64,000 nucleotides of DNA from NCBI RefSeq assembly GCF_001308265.1, contig NZ_CP012023.1, positions 2,246,932 to 2,310,931 of the forward strand. Direction: 5' to 3'. This stretch comes from Celeribacter marinus (GTDB lineage Bacteria; Pseudomonadota; Alphaproteobacteria; Rhodobacterales; Rhodobacteraceae). The position numbers were made by a program, and so were the translations under genes. The stretch's first letter is position 1, and every line of letters starts with the position of its first letter. Below, piece by piece: positions 18,480-26,587 of this stretch. The notes beneath the pieces were generated by a model. The model saw nothing but the letters and a program-made list of their open reading frames with translations. It searched no databases and had not been told where the DNA came from.

Positions 18480-18924
18480 GAAAGGTGGTAGACGCCACGC
18501 GCCAGACGGTCGGTTGGTTGTAGTCGCTCACGCCCAAAGAGTAAAACCATGAGCCGCACCCCATTCGCCTGTCTGGACGGCACAGTGTCGTCACGGCCCC
18601 CAACGCGAATCCACAAGCGGCGCTTGCGCGCCTTGATACCCGTGTAAGTGCTTGGGCGGCGCGCATTACTTTGGTGACTCGGAGGGGCGGCGTCAGACTC
18701 CTAGGCAACGGAGACGGCCAGATTCTAGATTCGCGGCCAAATGCGCGACCCGTTCCACAGTAGCCTTTAGACACAAAAATTTCCCCTACACCTTCTTCGT
18801 TCACGAAGGTGTAGGGGAAATAAGGACTATACAGACCGCATAACACTCACGAATTCGGAGCCGTTCAGCAGGTCTGTTGATTTACGTAAGCTAGCGCAAA
18901 GGCCGCCCACGCAAGCGCGGTAGG
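18480..18924. other. Intergenic region between rlmF and rpsU
   Basis: These 445 bases hold the rpsU terminator hairpin (18779-18821). No convincing gene was found. One open frame on the minus strand (18382-18846) overlaps rlmF, crosses the hairpin and has no recognisable motif. The part from 18480 to 18760 is unassigned. Confidence 0.5.
18779..18821 (-). terminator. Long intrinsic terminator downstream of rpsU
   Basis: A perfect 17-bp stem (left arm ATTTCCCCTACACCTTC at 18779-18795, right arm 18805-18821) encloses a 9-base loop. On the minus strand the stem is followed by TTTTTGTGTC, a U-tract, so it fits termination of the rpsU transcript about 100 bases after its stop codon. The stem is longer than usual. 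Confidence 0.8.
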
Positions 18925-19125
18925 TTACCCTTCGCGCTCTGCCTTTTTGCGCGCCAGTTTACGCTGACGGCTCACGGCTTCTTTCTTTTCGCGCGCTTTG
19001 CGCACGGAAGGCTTTTCAAAGTACTCTTTGAGCCTCATTTCACGAAATACACCTTCACGTTGCAGCTTTTTCTTGAGCGCACGTAGAGCTTGATCGACGT
19101 TGTTGTCGCGAACACTGACTTCCAT
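18925..19125 (-). CDS. rpsU: 30S ribosomal protein S21
   Basis: The 66-residue protein is the family's normal length when started at the ATG at 19125 ([20 protein letters not shown]). The open frame continues upstream for 49 codons without family similarity, so the longer form is rejected. It has [18 protein letters not shown] and a lysine/arginine-rich tail. S21 sits on the small subunit platform and helps initiation. The gene ends in a strong terminator and lies just outside the left boundary of the integrative element. Confidence 0.95.
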   Translation of the reverse strand: MEVSVRDNNVDQALRALKKKLQREGVFREMRLKEYFEKPSVRKAREKKEAVSRQRKLARKKAEREG

Positions 19126-19395
19126 TTGAATTCTGCCATCTTTCCTGAATTGATTTGCGGAATTGTGCAGGAAAGCGGGGATGAGATCAAACGAAATCGT
19201 ACCAATCGGAGCCATTATACCCGTTTGAGCCAAAAATTGTGCGCTACCACCAAGGGTAATACAAAAAATCAAGCCGCGAGCGCGTCAATATGGACCTAAA
19301 GCAGCAGTGACACTGGAGGGGCTGCTGTTGCAACGCCAAGAGAGGACCACAATGGAACCGCAGTCTTTAATTTGAGTGGGTTTCAACAAAAATCA

Positions 19396-19411
19396 AATGG
19401 CGGAGGCTCAG
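19396..19411. repeat. Left attachment site, copy of tRNA-Ser 3' end
   Basis: AATGGCGGAGGCTCAG is identical to 38263-38278, which is the acceptor-stem 3' end of tRNA-Ser including its CCA. The similarity stops sharply on both sides, as expected for the crossover duplication made by a tyrosine integrase. No other part of a tRNA is present here. Confidence 0.88.
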
Positions 19412-19556
19412 ACCGCCAGCGTTACATTCGCAACGCATCGGCAACATCCGCAACATTTTGAAAACAATCACTTTAAAGCTTTCTCTTGTTCGCCGTCATT
19501 CGCTGCAGTACGGTGAAAGTCGCGATGCATTGGGGGAAGAAAAGGGGGAAGCTCAA

Positions 19557-20852
19557 ATGGGGGACGATACGGTCGAAGCCAAAGGCGGCGGGCTGACAGT
19601 GGCCAAGGTGAAAACTGCCAAGCCCGGCAAGTATCACGACGGCGCAGGCACCGGCCTATTCTTGCGCGTGGATCCTAACGGCGGGCGCTTTTGGATTCAG
19701 CGCGTGACCATTCATGGCAAGCGACGAGAGATTGGCCTCGGTGGCTTCCCCATCGTCGGGCTGGCAGATGCGCGCAAGGCAGCACTCGCCAACAAGCAGC
19801 TAGCCTATAGCGGTGGCGACCCCCTAGCCGAACGTCGGAAGGCGCGCGAAACGCTTTCCTTCGCGGACGCGGTCGACCGCTACCTTTCCGTAAAGCTGGA
19901 TGAGTTTAGGAACGACAAACATCGCAAGCAGTGGCGCGCGACGCTCGACACATACGCCCGCCCTGTGCTGGGGGATATGCCTGTGCGCTCAGTCGGCGTC
20001 TCCGATGTGCTGCGTGCCGTGCAACCGATCTGGTCAGACAAGACGGAAACCGCCTCGCGGCTGCGCGGGCGCATTGAAAACGTGCTGTCTTGGGCAACGG
20101 TGGCCGGGCATCGCGAAGGGCCAAATCCTGCCCGATGGAAGGGCAATCTATCAGAACTCCTTCCCAAGGCCGCGAAAGTGGCGAAGTCCGAAAATCAACC
20201 CGCTTTGGCGTTGACCGATGTCGCGGGCTGGTGGTCTGATCTGGCTCAGCGCGACGGCATGGCTGCCCGGGCTTTGGAGTTCCTCACCCTTACTGCTGCC
20301 CGCTCGGGCGAAGTGCGGGGCATGACGTGGGACGAGGTCGACTTTGGGCTACAAAGCAAAGCCGACACACAGCCTAGCGGGGCTTGGACGATCCCCGCTT
20401 CGCGAATGAAGAACGGGCGTGAGCATCGCGTCCCATTGACGAAAGAGGCGGTGGCGCTGCTAGAGTCGCTCCCTCGGCTGGAGGATAGCCCATTCGTTTT
20501 CTTCGCCCCGCGTGGTGGGGCATTGTCCGACATGAGCATTTCAGCCGTTATGCGGCGGATGCAGGAAACCGAAGTTAAGGCAGGTCGTGCTGGCTGGCTC
20601 GACCCCAAGAACAAGCGCCCAGCCGTGCCGCACGGTTTACGCTCGACCTTCCGGCAATGGGCAGCGGAGCGTGGCCACCCCCGCGAAATGGCAGAAATGG
20701 CCTTGGCGCACTTCATCGGCTCGGAAGTGGAGCGGGCCTATCAGCGTTCTGACATGCTGGACCGTCGGCGCGCGATGATGGCAGATTGGGCTGATTTCCT
20801 GCGCGGTAAAGCTGTAGCTAGCAACGTGGTAAAGATGGGAGAAGTCGGATGA
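19557..20852 (+). CDS. int: Tyrosine integrase, P4/DUF4102 type
   Basis: It catalyses site-specific integration and excision. The protein is 431 residues from ATG 19557, chosen because AGGGGGAAG lies just upstream; an open frame reaches back to 19458 without family similarity. The N-terminal DUF4102 arm-binding domain has AKPGKYHDGAGTGLFLRV and GKRREIGLGGFP. The catalytic residues are R249 (TAARSGEVRG), H359 and R362 (PHGLRSTFR), H385 (ALAHF) and nucleophile Y395 (AYQRSD). All are present, so the enzyme looks active. It sits 146 bp inside the left att copy, at the end away from the tRNA gene. It overlaps the next gene by four bases. Confidence 0.93.
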   Translation: MGDDTVEAKGGGLTVAKVKTAKPGKYHDGAGTGLFLRVDPNGGRFWIQRVTIHGKRREIGLGGFPIVGLADARKAALANKQLAYSGGDPLAERRKARETLSFADAVDRYLSVKLDEFRNDKHRKQWRATLDTYARPVLGDMPVRSVGVSDVLRAVQPIWSDKTETASRLRGRIENVLSWATVAGHREGPNPARWKGNLSELLPKAAKVAKSENQPALALTDVAGWWSDLAQRDGMAARALEFLTLTAARSGEVRGMTWDEVDFGLQSKADTQPSGAWTIPASRMKNGREHRVPLTKEAVALLESLPRLEDSPFVFFAPRGGALSDMSISAVMRRMQETEVKAGRAGWLDPKNKRPAVPHGLRSTFRQWAAERGHPREMAEMALAHFIGSEVERAYQRSDMLDRRRAMMADWADFLRGKAVASNVVKMGEVG

Positions 20853-21295
20853 AACGGGATGAATACCCAACTTTTCTCGATTGGTGGGCTGCCAACGAAG
20901 TAGAATATTGCGCGCTCACCGATGCACAGGACGGGAACCCTACCACTTTAGCAGATCTGATACGCTCGGTTGGAACCCTAAAAACGCGGGAGGCCAGGGA
21001 ATTCATTGCGGATCGACTGGAAGGCAAGAAAAAGCGGAGAGGAAATAAGCGTACAATTGCACAGCAAGCCAAAGAGCTGGGCATCCTCGGAATGGTCCGG
21101 GAGATTCAGTTAGAACTTGGATGTGCCGAATACCATGCACTTGGGATTTTCTTGGACCGCTATCCCAATGAGTGCGGCAATAATCTAGACACTTTAAGGA
21201 CGTACATTAGAAGAGCAAAAGCCACAAGCAAGGCTGCGGTCGGCCGTGAGCCACCACCAGTGGTTCAGAAAAGACGAAATTCTGAACCTGAATAA
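20849..21295 (+). CDS. Hypothetical protein of the element
   Basis: The 148-residue soluble protein is not recognised. The start ATG overlaps the integrase stop (ATGA), so it is probably co-expressed. Visible features are an acidic/aromatic N-terminus (TFLDWWAANEVEYCALTD), a basic block KKKRRGNKRT at residues ~69-78, and a lysine/proline-rich tail. There is no signal peptide or membrane segment. The basic block would suit nucleic-acid binding, but this is only suggestive. Position between integrase and alpA points to a role in element maintenance. Confidence 0.7.
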   Translation: MKRDEYPTFLDWWAANEVEYCALTDAQDGNPTTLADLIRSVGTLKTREAREFIADRLEGKKKRRGNKRTIAQQAKELGILGMVREIQLELGCAEYHALGIFLDRYPNECGNNLDTLRTYIRRAKATSKAAVGREPPPVVQKRRNSEPE

Positions 21296-21352
21296 CTGAA
21301 AAGAAATCCGACAATGTCCAGAGACGATATTTGAACGTCAAAGGATACGGAT

Positions 21353-21538
21353 ATGACCAACGAAATTCTGCGCAAACCGCGCGTTCTCGCACTCATCGGC
21401 ATTGGGAACACTTCCCTGTATGCCGCAATCAAGCGCGGAGACTTTCCTGCACCGGTGAAGCTTGGTGTGCGTGCCGTCGGCTGGCGACGCTCGGACATCG
21501 AGAACTGGCTGGCCAGTCGCGAAACCAAGGTCACTTGA
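21353..21538 (+). CDS. alpA: AlpA-family small DNA-binding regulator / excisionase-like
   Basis: This 61-residue protein is one MerR-like winged helix: LRKPRVLALIGIGNTSLYAAIKRG with the recognition helix, then FPAPVKLGVRAVGWRRSDIENWLASR. The family in phage P4-like and CP4-57-like elements activates integrase expression or helps excision. It lies between the integrase and the replicase genes, the usual place. The stop is followed immediately by the next gene (ATG at 21540). Confidence 0.88.
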   Translation: MTNEILRKPRVLALIGIGNTSLYAAIKRGDFPAPVKLGVRAVGWRRSDIENWLASRETKVT

Positions 21539-21539
21539 T

Positions 21540-21893
21540 ATGAGTGGCCGGCAAATAAAAACTCCGGTGCGCGGGCAAGCGCAACCCGAGCAGGATAACC
21601 GCTTTGCGACTGCGGCGGGCGTCCCCTCACACCGTGAAAAAGACGATAGTTATCGTTCGGTGATCGTACGGCTCGCGCCACGCTGGCGCGTCATCCTATG
21701 TAAGGATCGCGCTCAGTGGATCATCCAATATCGCACGGCTGACCCTTTGCACCGGGGCGTTTGGCGAGGGCGCGTGTATGTGACGACCAAAGACAGCCTC
21801 ATCCGCTCCTGTGCAAGGCTAGGATGCCGGTCAGGGTCGTCCGTGACGGCCATCCTCTCGGCCCTGCCTGATCGAATTGGGGGCGAAGCATGA
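21540..21893 (+). CDS. Hypothetical protein upstream of the replicase
   Basis: The 117-residue protein starts at ATG 21540, directly behind the alpA stop; the frame is open further upstream, but that would overlap alpA. The middle contains VRLAPRWRVILCKDRAQWIIQYR, a short beta-rich stretch, and the C-terminus is helical. No known domain is recognised. The stop overlaps the start of the prim-pol gene by four bases, so translation is coupled with the replicase. Confidence 0.7.
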   Translation: MSGRQIKTPVRGQAQPEQDNRFATAAGVPSHREKDDSYRSVIVRLAPRWRVILCKDRAQWIIQYRTADPLHRGVWRGRVYVTTKDSLIRSCARLGCRSGSSVTAILSALPDRIGGEA

Positions 21894-24241
21894 AAGATCA
21901 ATCGTCAGCCGAGACCGCAATCGACAAAGCCAAAGCGATGATTGAAGGCGGCTGGCGCATTGTGCCAATTCTGCCCAAGCAAAAACGGCCCGCCCACACT
22001 GGTTGGACAGAACGCGAGTTCACCTCGGAGGACTTTCGGCCAGACAGCGGCATTGGAATTGTCACGGGTCAGGGTATCGTGGCTCTGGATGTGGACGCCT
22101 ATTGCGAGGACGTGAGCGCGGCTATCGTAACGGAAGCCATGCGGCGTTTCGGCGCCACGCTAGAGCGCGTCGGGCACCCCCCCAAGACGGCGCTGTTCTA
22201 TCGTGGTCTCGACATCAAGAAACGCGACGTCACGCTCAAGCCGACTGGCAAAGCGCCCAATGGCAAGCAAGAGAAGCTCGAAGTGCTTGGCAACGGCCAG
22301 CAAATCGTGGCCTTCGGAATTCACCCAGACACTGGCCAACCCTACAAATGGAGAGACCTGAAGCCGTGGGACACGTTTGTGGGTGGAGTTGATGATTTGT
22401 TGCCTGAGATCACCCAAGCGGGGTTGGACGATTTCCTTGATTGGGTCGCCGCTGAATACGGCGAACAACGCAAGCTTTCACAACGGGCCGCGCCAATGAT
22501 GGTAGCCTCTGCCGCTCGTGGTTGGGGGGAAACCGCTCTGTCAAACGAGACCGCTGAACTGGTCAGAACGCCCGAAGGCGACCGAAACAACGCGCTCAAT
22601 ACAGCCGCCTTCCGCATGGGCCAGATTGTCGGTGGCGGTCACTTGGACGAGGACGAAGCGGTGGCCGCGTTAAAACAGGCGGCATTGCAGATGGGCTTGG
22701 AGGCTCGCGAGATCCACCCCACGATCAAGAGTGGTCTGACCGCAGGGAAGAGTGAGCCGAGGCACCCCGAAAACCGCGCAGCAGAAGCCCATCTGGACGC
22801 CAAAACAACAAAGGACGCCGATCGGATTGCTAAGCGTATCAAAGACGGCCTGAAAGCCGTTTTGGCAGAAGTCGGAATCAAAGTCGACGCCATTGCCGTT
22901 GATGCCGAGCGCGTCGGGAAGATGATAGGTCGGTCGTTCTGGTCCGCGTCTCAATCGAAGCTTCACTTTCTTAACCGAGAGGGTCACTTGGTCAAATTCA
23001 CTCAATCTGAAGGCTGGAAGTTCTTGCTGGCTACATTCGGCTCGCCAATCGATCCAGATGACGTCAACGAGTGGGTGTCGCAAGTCATACCTAAGGATCA
23101 GAAAGCGGTGGAAAAGTGCCTGAGGGCAGCCATTCGTGCACCAGTCATGGATCACATCCTCCTGTATCGGCAGCGAGATATGATTGCATGGGCCGTGGAT
23201 ATGTTTGCGACTCATGAGGTATTCGTATTGCGCGAAAATGACGCCCAGATTGTCCTACCCCACATACCGTGGATGACCGGACCAATCGAAATGCTCTACA
23301 TAGATGACTTTCGTACTCACTGGCCTGACGTTGATCAGGTGCTAAAATTCATCATTGACACGCGTTTTGCAGGGGATCGCAAGAAGGCCTACCTTTGGTG
23401 GCAAGCCGACTCTGACTTCGGTAAAGGCCTGTTTACGGGTCTTCTCAAGGACCTTGGGGTGGTGGTTGAAACATCAACAAAGGAAATCGAGAAAGTGATG
23501 GAGGGCCAGCCCGTGGGCTTGAGCGCCGACAACTTCAAGCGGGCGATTGTCTTGCTTGTGGACGAGTTCAAGTCGGTTAAATCCGAGCTGAAGCAGCTTC
23601 AGAACGAGATCGAGTTGTCGCCCAAGAACCAACTGCGCCAACGGGCGGCGATCTACACAAAGCTGTTCATGAGCGCGGAAAACGTGGCCAGCCTTGTGAC
23701 CTCCCACGGGGTCGAGGACCAGTTTGCGAACCGGATGAGCTTCATCGAGAACTCCGGTCGGATTGATGATCGCCCAGTCTTTGCTGCAAACAAGTCGGCC
23801 TACGCGGTAAACCTGCGGAACTGGATAGCCCTAACCCTCAATCAGCACGTCGAAGAATACCGCAAGTTAGGCAGCAGCGGGGCCGTCACTGTTGCAGATG
23901 CAGCTGTGACAGCGTTTCATGCCAGCCGGGGGATCGGCAAGCAGCTGGGGCGAGTGTCTGAAAGCCTATACCAGATCGCGGACGCCTTCCGCGAAGCGAT
24001 GCTTAACAAGGACCACGATTTCAGTCCTGATGTCATAAACCTGACCAATGGTGGCGTCGGGTTAATTCGCCCGCGCAAACTGTTCGAAGATTGGCTGGCC
24101 GACAATTACGACCAGTCGGAGCGCATGACGTTCGTGAAAAAGGCGAAGAACGTTCTTGCCCTCGCCAGTAGGGATGGCGAAGTTAAAGTTCGGCTCACAT
24201 CAGACCGGAAGTCGGTCAAGTGCCTTCTCCTGAAGGAATAA
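21890..24241 (+). CDS. Replicase: prim-pol domain fused to a superfamily 3-like helicase
   Basis: The 783-residue protein is probably the replication initiator of the element. Residues 1-190 are a bifunctional primase/polymerase domain: WRIVPILPKQKRPAHTGW, metal-binding D67 and D69 (VALDVDAY), HPPKTALFYRG and EVLGNGQQIVAFG. Residues ~228-285 (GDRNNALNTAAFRMGQIV) look like a PriCT region. The C-terminal half is helicase-like with P-loop ADSDFGKG (K512) and Walker B IVLLVDEF (D558, E559). The usual serine/threonine after the P-loop lysine is glycine here. Domain order resembles P4 alpha and related satellite replicases. The iteron array begins 55 bp after the stop codon. Confidence 0.88.
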   Translation: MKDQSSAETAIDKAKAMIEGGWRIVPILPKQKRPAHTGWTEREFTSEDFRPDSGIGIVTGQGIVALDVDAYCEDVSAAIVTEAMRRFGATLERVGHPPKTALFYRGLDIKKRDVTLKPTGKAPNGKQEKLEVLGNGQQIVAFGIHPDTGQPYKWRDLKPWDTFVGGVDDLLPEITQAGLDDFLDWVAAEYGEQRKLSQRAAPMMVASAARGWGETALSNETAELVRTPEGDRNNALNTAAFRMGQIVGGGHLDEDEAVAALKQAALQMGLEAREIHPTIKSGLTAGKSEPRHPENRAAEAHLDAKTTKDADRIAKRIKDGLKAVLAEVGIKVDAIAVDAERVGKMIGRSFWSASQSKLHFLNREGHLVKFTQSEGWKFLLATFGSPIDPDDVNEWVSQVIPKDQKAVEKCLRAAIRAPVMDHILLYRQRDMIAWAVDMFATHEVFVLRENDAQIVLPHIPWMTGPIEMLYIDDFRTHWPDVDQVLKFIIDTRFAGDRKKAYLWWQADSDFGKGLFTGLLKDLGVVVETSTKEIEKVMEGQPVGLSADNFKRAIVLLVDEFKSVKSELKQLQNEIELSPKNQLRQRAAIYTKLFMSAENVASLVTSHGVEDQFANRMSFIENSGRIDDRPVFAANKSAYAVNLRNWIALTLNQHVEEYRKLGSSGAVTVADAAVTAFHASRGIGKQLGRVSESLYQIADAFREAMLNKDHDFSPDVINLTNGGVGLIRPRKLFEDWLADNYDQSERMTFVKKAKNVLALASRDGEVKVRLTSDRKSVKCLLLKE

Positions 24242-24295
24242 GCCCCACCGCGCCTGCTGGGCCACCCGCCGCGGTGGCTCAGTTCGTTGCCAATG

Positions 24296-24560
24296 ATTAC
24301 CTCTGATTACCTCGATATTACCTCCATATTACCTCCATATTACCTCCATATTACCTGAAAAATCGTTTAAAAACAGTATGATTACCTGATTACCTCTGAT
24401 TTCTATTTTTGGGATAAAAGAAGAAGAAATAAGAGAAGAGTAGTACCGCCGCTGCGGCAACTGGAAAATACAGGTAATCAAGGTAATCAAGGTAATCACA
24501 TTGAATTTAAAGGGCTTTTTTTGCCATCTTGAGGTAATCGAGAGATAATCAAGAGGTAAT
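24296..24560. repeat. Iteron array, candidate replication origin of the element
   Basis: ATTACCT occurs eight times in forward orientation (starts 24296, 24306, 24317, 24328, 24339, 24350, 24381, 24389). Five exact inverse copies AGGTAAT follow (24472, 24481, 24490, 24532, 24554), with one variant AGATAAT at 24543. Several forward copies are 11 bp apart, about one helical turn. Between the clusters lies a purine-rich, A-rich stretch (about 24405-24440) and a small stem (GCCG CTG CGGC). Two inverted iteron clusters beside a prim-pol/helicase gene fit a replication origin, as in P4 ori/crr. Function is inferred. Confidence 0.75.
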
Positions 24561-24845
24561 CACTCTCCCCTTGGCCCACTGCCGCGCCGCCATTCAGGCG
24601 TAGGATACAAAACCCCAAAACAGGCATTTGAAGATATGACTTGGAAAATGGCCGCATAGGGTCAATAATCAAACTGTTCGGAAACAGGGACGAACTTCAT
24701 CGCCCACGGCGGCAAAAAAAGATACGGCCCCGTCAAATTGGGGGCTTCACAGTAAAGAGATAGCCTACAAGTAACACAGCCAGCTAGCAGGGCGAGCCTT
24801 GCGCGCGCACGCAAGGACCTCCTCCCCGCTGTAAAATAAAAATCC
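24561..24845. other. Non-coding gap between iterons and cargo
   Basis: No gene is seen. The only structure is a 7-bp hairpin (CCTTGCG 24797-24803, CGCAAGG 24810-24816) that could follow the aldo/keto reductase transcript, but it lacks a U-tract. The stretch marks the border between the replication backbone and the catabolic cargo. Confidence 0.5.
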
Positions 24846-25895
24846 TCAGGTTGAAGAAGATGCTAGAGCTAGCTCAGCTGTTCCGAAGCGTGGTGATGCA
24901 AACTGCTGCTGATGCCAGAGAGGGTAAACCTGAGCTGGCCGGCTGACAGCATCTAACCGGCTCAGATCATCGGCGGAGAGTGTGAGCGAAACTGCACGAA
25001 AGTTATTCTGGAACTGTGCTACCGATGTGCCGCCGACGATCAAAGAGGCCACAGCGGGGCGTGTCAAAGTCCAGGCGAGTGCCACTTGCGCAGCTTCAAC
25101 CTCGTGGGCGATTGCGATATCGGTCAACACATCGACGATGTTCCAAAGTCGATCGTAGTCACGGATTGGCGGTTCGCTCCAGCCCCGGTCCTGACGGCTT
25201 TCCGGGGCAACGGGCTGCTTACGTGTGTGCTTGCCACTCAGCAATCCCGCGGCCAATGGACTCCATACCGTTACACCAACCCCCTGATCAACCGAAAGCG
25301 GAAGCAACTCATATTCCGCTTCGCGTGCTTCGAGCGTATAATGAATCTGCTGGGTCACGAATCGTTGAAAATTACATCGCTCTGACGCCATCAGGGACTT
25401 CATGATCTGCCATCCGGTGTAATTCGAGCACCCAGCGTAGCGGATTTTTCCCTGACGGATCAAGGTATCAAGAGCTTCCATCGTCTCTTCGACAGGCGTC
25501 TGACCATCCCATTCGTGAATGTGATAAATATCAATATGATCGCGCCGCAAACGCTTCAGCGAGCGTTCGCATTCGCGGATAAGATGCCAGCGGCTAGCGC
25601 CTTCGTCATTGGGACCATCGCCGATCCGCATCCGCGCTTTGGATGAAATCAGAAGGTCGGGACTACGATCTGCAAGAACCTCGCCCACAATCTCTTCGGA
25701 TAGGCCGGTCGAATACATGTTTGCCGTGTCGATAAGATTGACGCCGTGATCGGTACAGCAGTCGATTAAGCGAGCAGCATCTGGCACGTCCTGACTGGCG
25801 ATGGCACCGAATGGACCCCGGCCCCCGAAGGAAAACGTGCCCATGGCCAGCGTTGAGACCTTTAGGCCAGTGCGCCCAAGCGTGCGATATTCCAT
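24846..25895 (-). CDS. Aldo/keto reductase
   Basis: The 349-residue NADPH-type oxidoreductase has an (alpha/beta)8 barrel. It starts with EYRTLGRTGLKVSTLAMGTF, and the catalytic tetrad is visible: D56 and Y61 (LIDTANMYSTG), K86 (ISSKAR) and H127 (IHEWD). It belongs to the YhdN/IolS-like branch by overall look. Such enzymes interconvert sugar aldehydes or ketones and alcohols. It is the last gene of the seven-gene minus-strand cargo operon, 28 bp after dhaL, so it probably acts on the transported sugar or polyol or on a product of it. Exact substrate is unknown. Confidence 0.85.
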   Translation of the reverse strand: MEYRTLGRTGLKVSTLAMGTFSFGGRGPFGAIASQDVPDAARLIDCCTDHGVNLIDTANMYSTGLSEEIVGEVLADRSPDLLISSKARMRIGDGPNDEGASRWHLIRECERSLKRLRRDHIDIYHIHEWDGQTPVEETMEALDTLIRQGKIRYAGCSNYTGWQIMKSLMASERCNFQRFVTQQIHYTLEAREAEYELLPLSVDQGVGVTVWSPLAAGLLSGKHTRKQPVAPESRQDRGWSEPPIRDYDRLWNIVDVLTDIAIAHEVEAAQVALAWTLTRPAVASLIVGGTSVAQFQNNFRAVSLTLSADDLSRLDAVSRPAQVYPLWHQQQFASPRFGTAELALASSST

Positions 25896-25923
25896 TGTTA
25901 GTTCTTCCCTTCAGACGCCAAGA

Positions 25924-26577
25924 TCAAACGGCTTGCGCCGCATCGCCATTTACGAATTGTGCCATCGTGTCGATCAGAATGACCGCCACCGTGCTGCCCG
26001 CGTCTTGAATGCCGCGAGTCTTTTCTTGAAATGCTGCGGCCTTGCCACGCTGCGCCACAAGATCCTTGCCCTCTTCCAAGGCCGTCACCGCCCGTGTGTG
26101 AGCTGCCGTCAGAGCGGCAGACAAGGGAATGCCGGCTTCTGCCTGCGCGGTCATGGTGTCGGCGATCGGATGAAGCACATCCAAAACGGTCTTGTCGCCG
26201 ACCTGGGCCCGCCCACGTTGGGCAACACCTTCACAAAAAGCAGTCCAGAAATGGGCCAGTTCTAATGTGCCAAGCGCGTCTTGATCCTTGGCTGCAACCG
26301 ATCCGCGCATGAATCCCGTGGCCATCAGGGTGCCCATTGTAGACGGCGCGGCGCGGGCGATGGCTGCCCCAGCAGTTTTCAACTGCTTTTCGATCGGAGC
26401 GTCATTCAGATCGGCGACCGCGGCGCTTGCCGCGGCAAATCCCTTAGCCATTGTCAGGCCAAGATCGCTGTCGCCGACCTTGCCGTCTAAGGCGATCAGC
26501 GCCTCTTTCTGCTCGGCAAAGACAGTTGCAAACCGGGCAAACATGCCCGGGATATCTTTTGCTGTTAGGGTATCCAT
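25924..26577 (-). CDS. dhaL: DhaL-type ATP-binding subunit of a dihydroxyacetone/tetrulose kinase
   Basis: The 217-residue helical-barrel protein binds ADP/ATP-Mg and passes phosphate to the ketose held by DhaK. The three metal-binding aspartates are D31, D36 and D38 (DGKVGDSDLGLTM). The common GDGDHG motif is GDSDLG here, with leucine replacing histidine. Also seen are APSTMGTL and GRAQVGDKTVLDVL. It follows dhaK by 10 bp. No DhaM phosphotransferase gene is present, so it probably uses ATP directly. Families with this split arrangement include kinases for dihydroxyacetone and for erythrulose; the sequence does not decide. Confidence 0.88.
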   Translation of the reverse strand: MDTLTAKDIPGMFARFATVFAEQKEALIALDGKVGDSDLGLTMAKGFAAASAAVADLNDAPIEKQLKTAGAAIARAAPSTMGTLMATGFMRGSVAAKDQDALGTLELAHFWTAFCEGVAQRGRAQVGDKTVLDVLHPIADTMTAQAEAGIPLSAALTAAHTRAVTALEEGKDLVAQRGKAAAFQEKTRGIQDAGSTVAVILIDTMAQFVNGDAAQAV

Positions 26578-26587
26578 GGTGCCTCTC

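Noticed and set aside
18382-18846. 154-codon minus-strand open frame between rlmF and rpsU
   Set aside because: It overlaps the rlmF start, crosses the rpsU terminator stem and has no recognisable motif.
24797-24816. 7-bp hairpin as terminator of the cargo operon
   Set aside because: No U-tract follows on either strand, so it is noted only as a weak structure.
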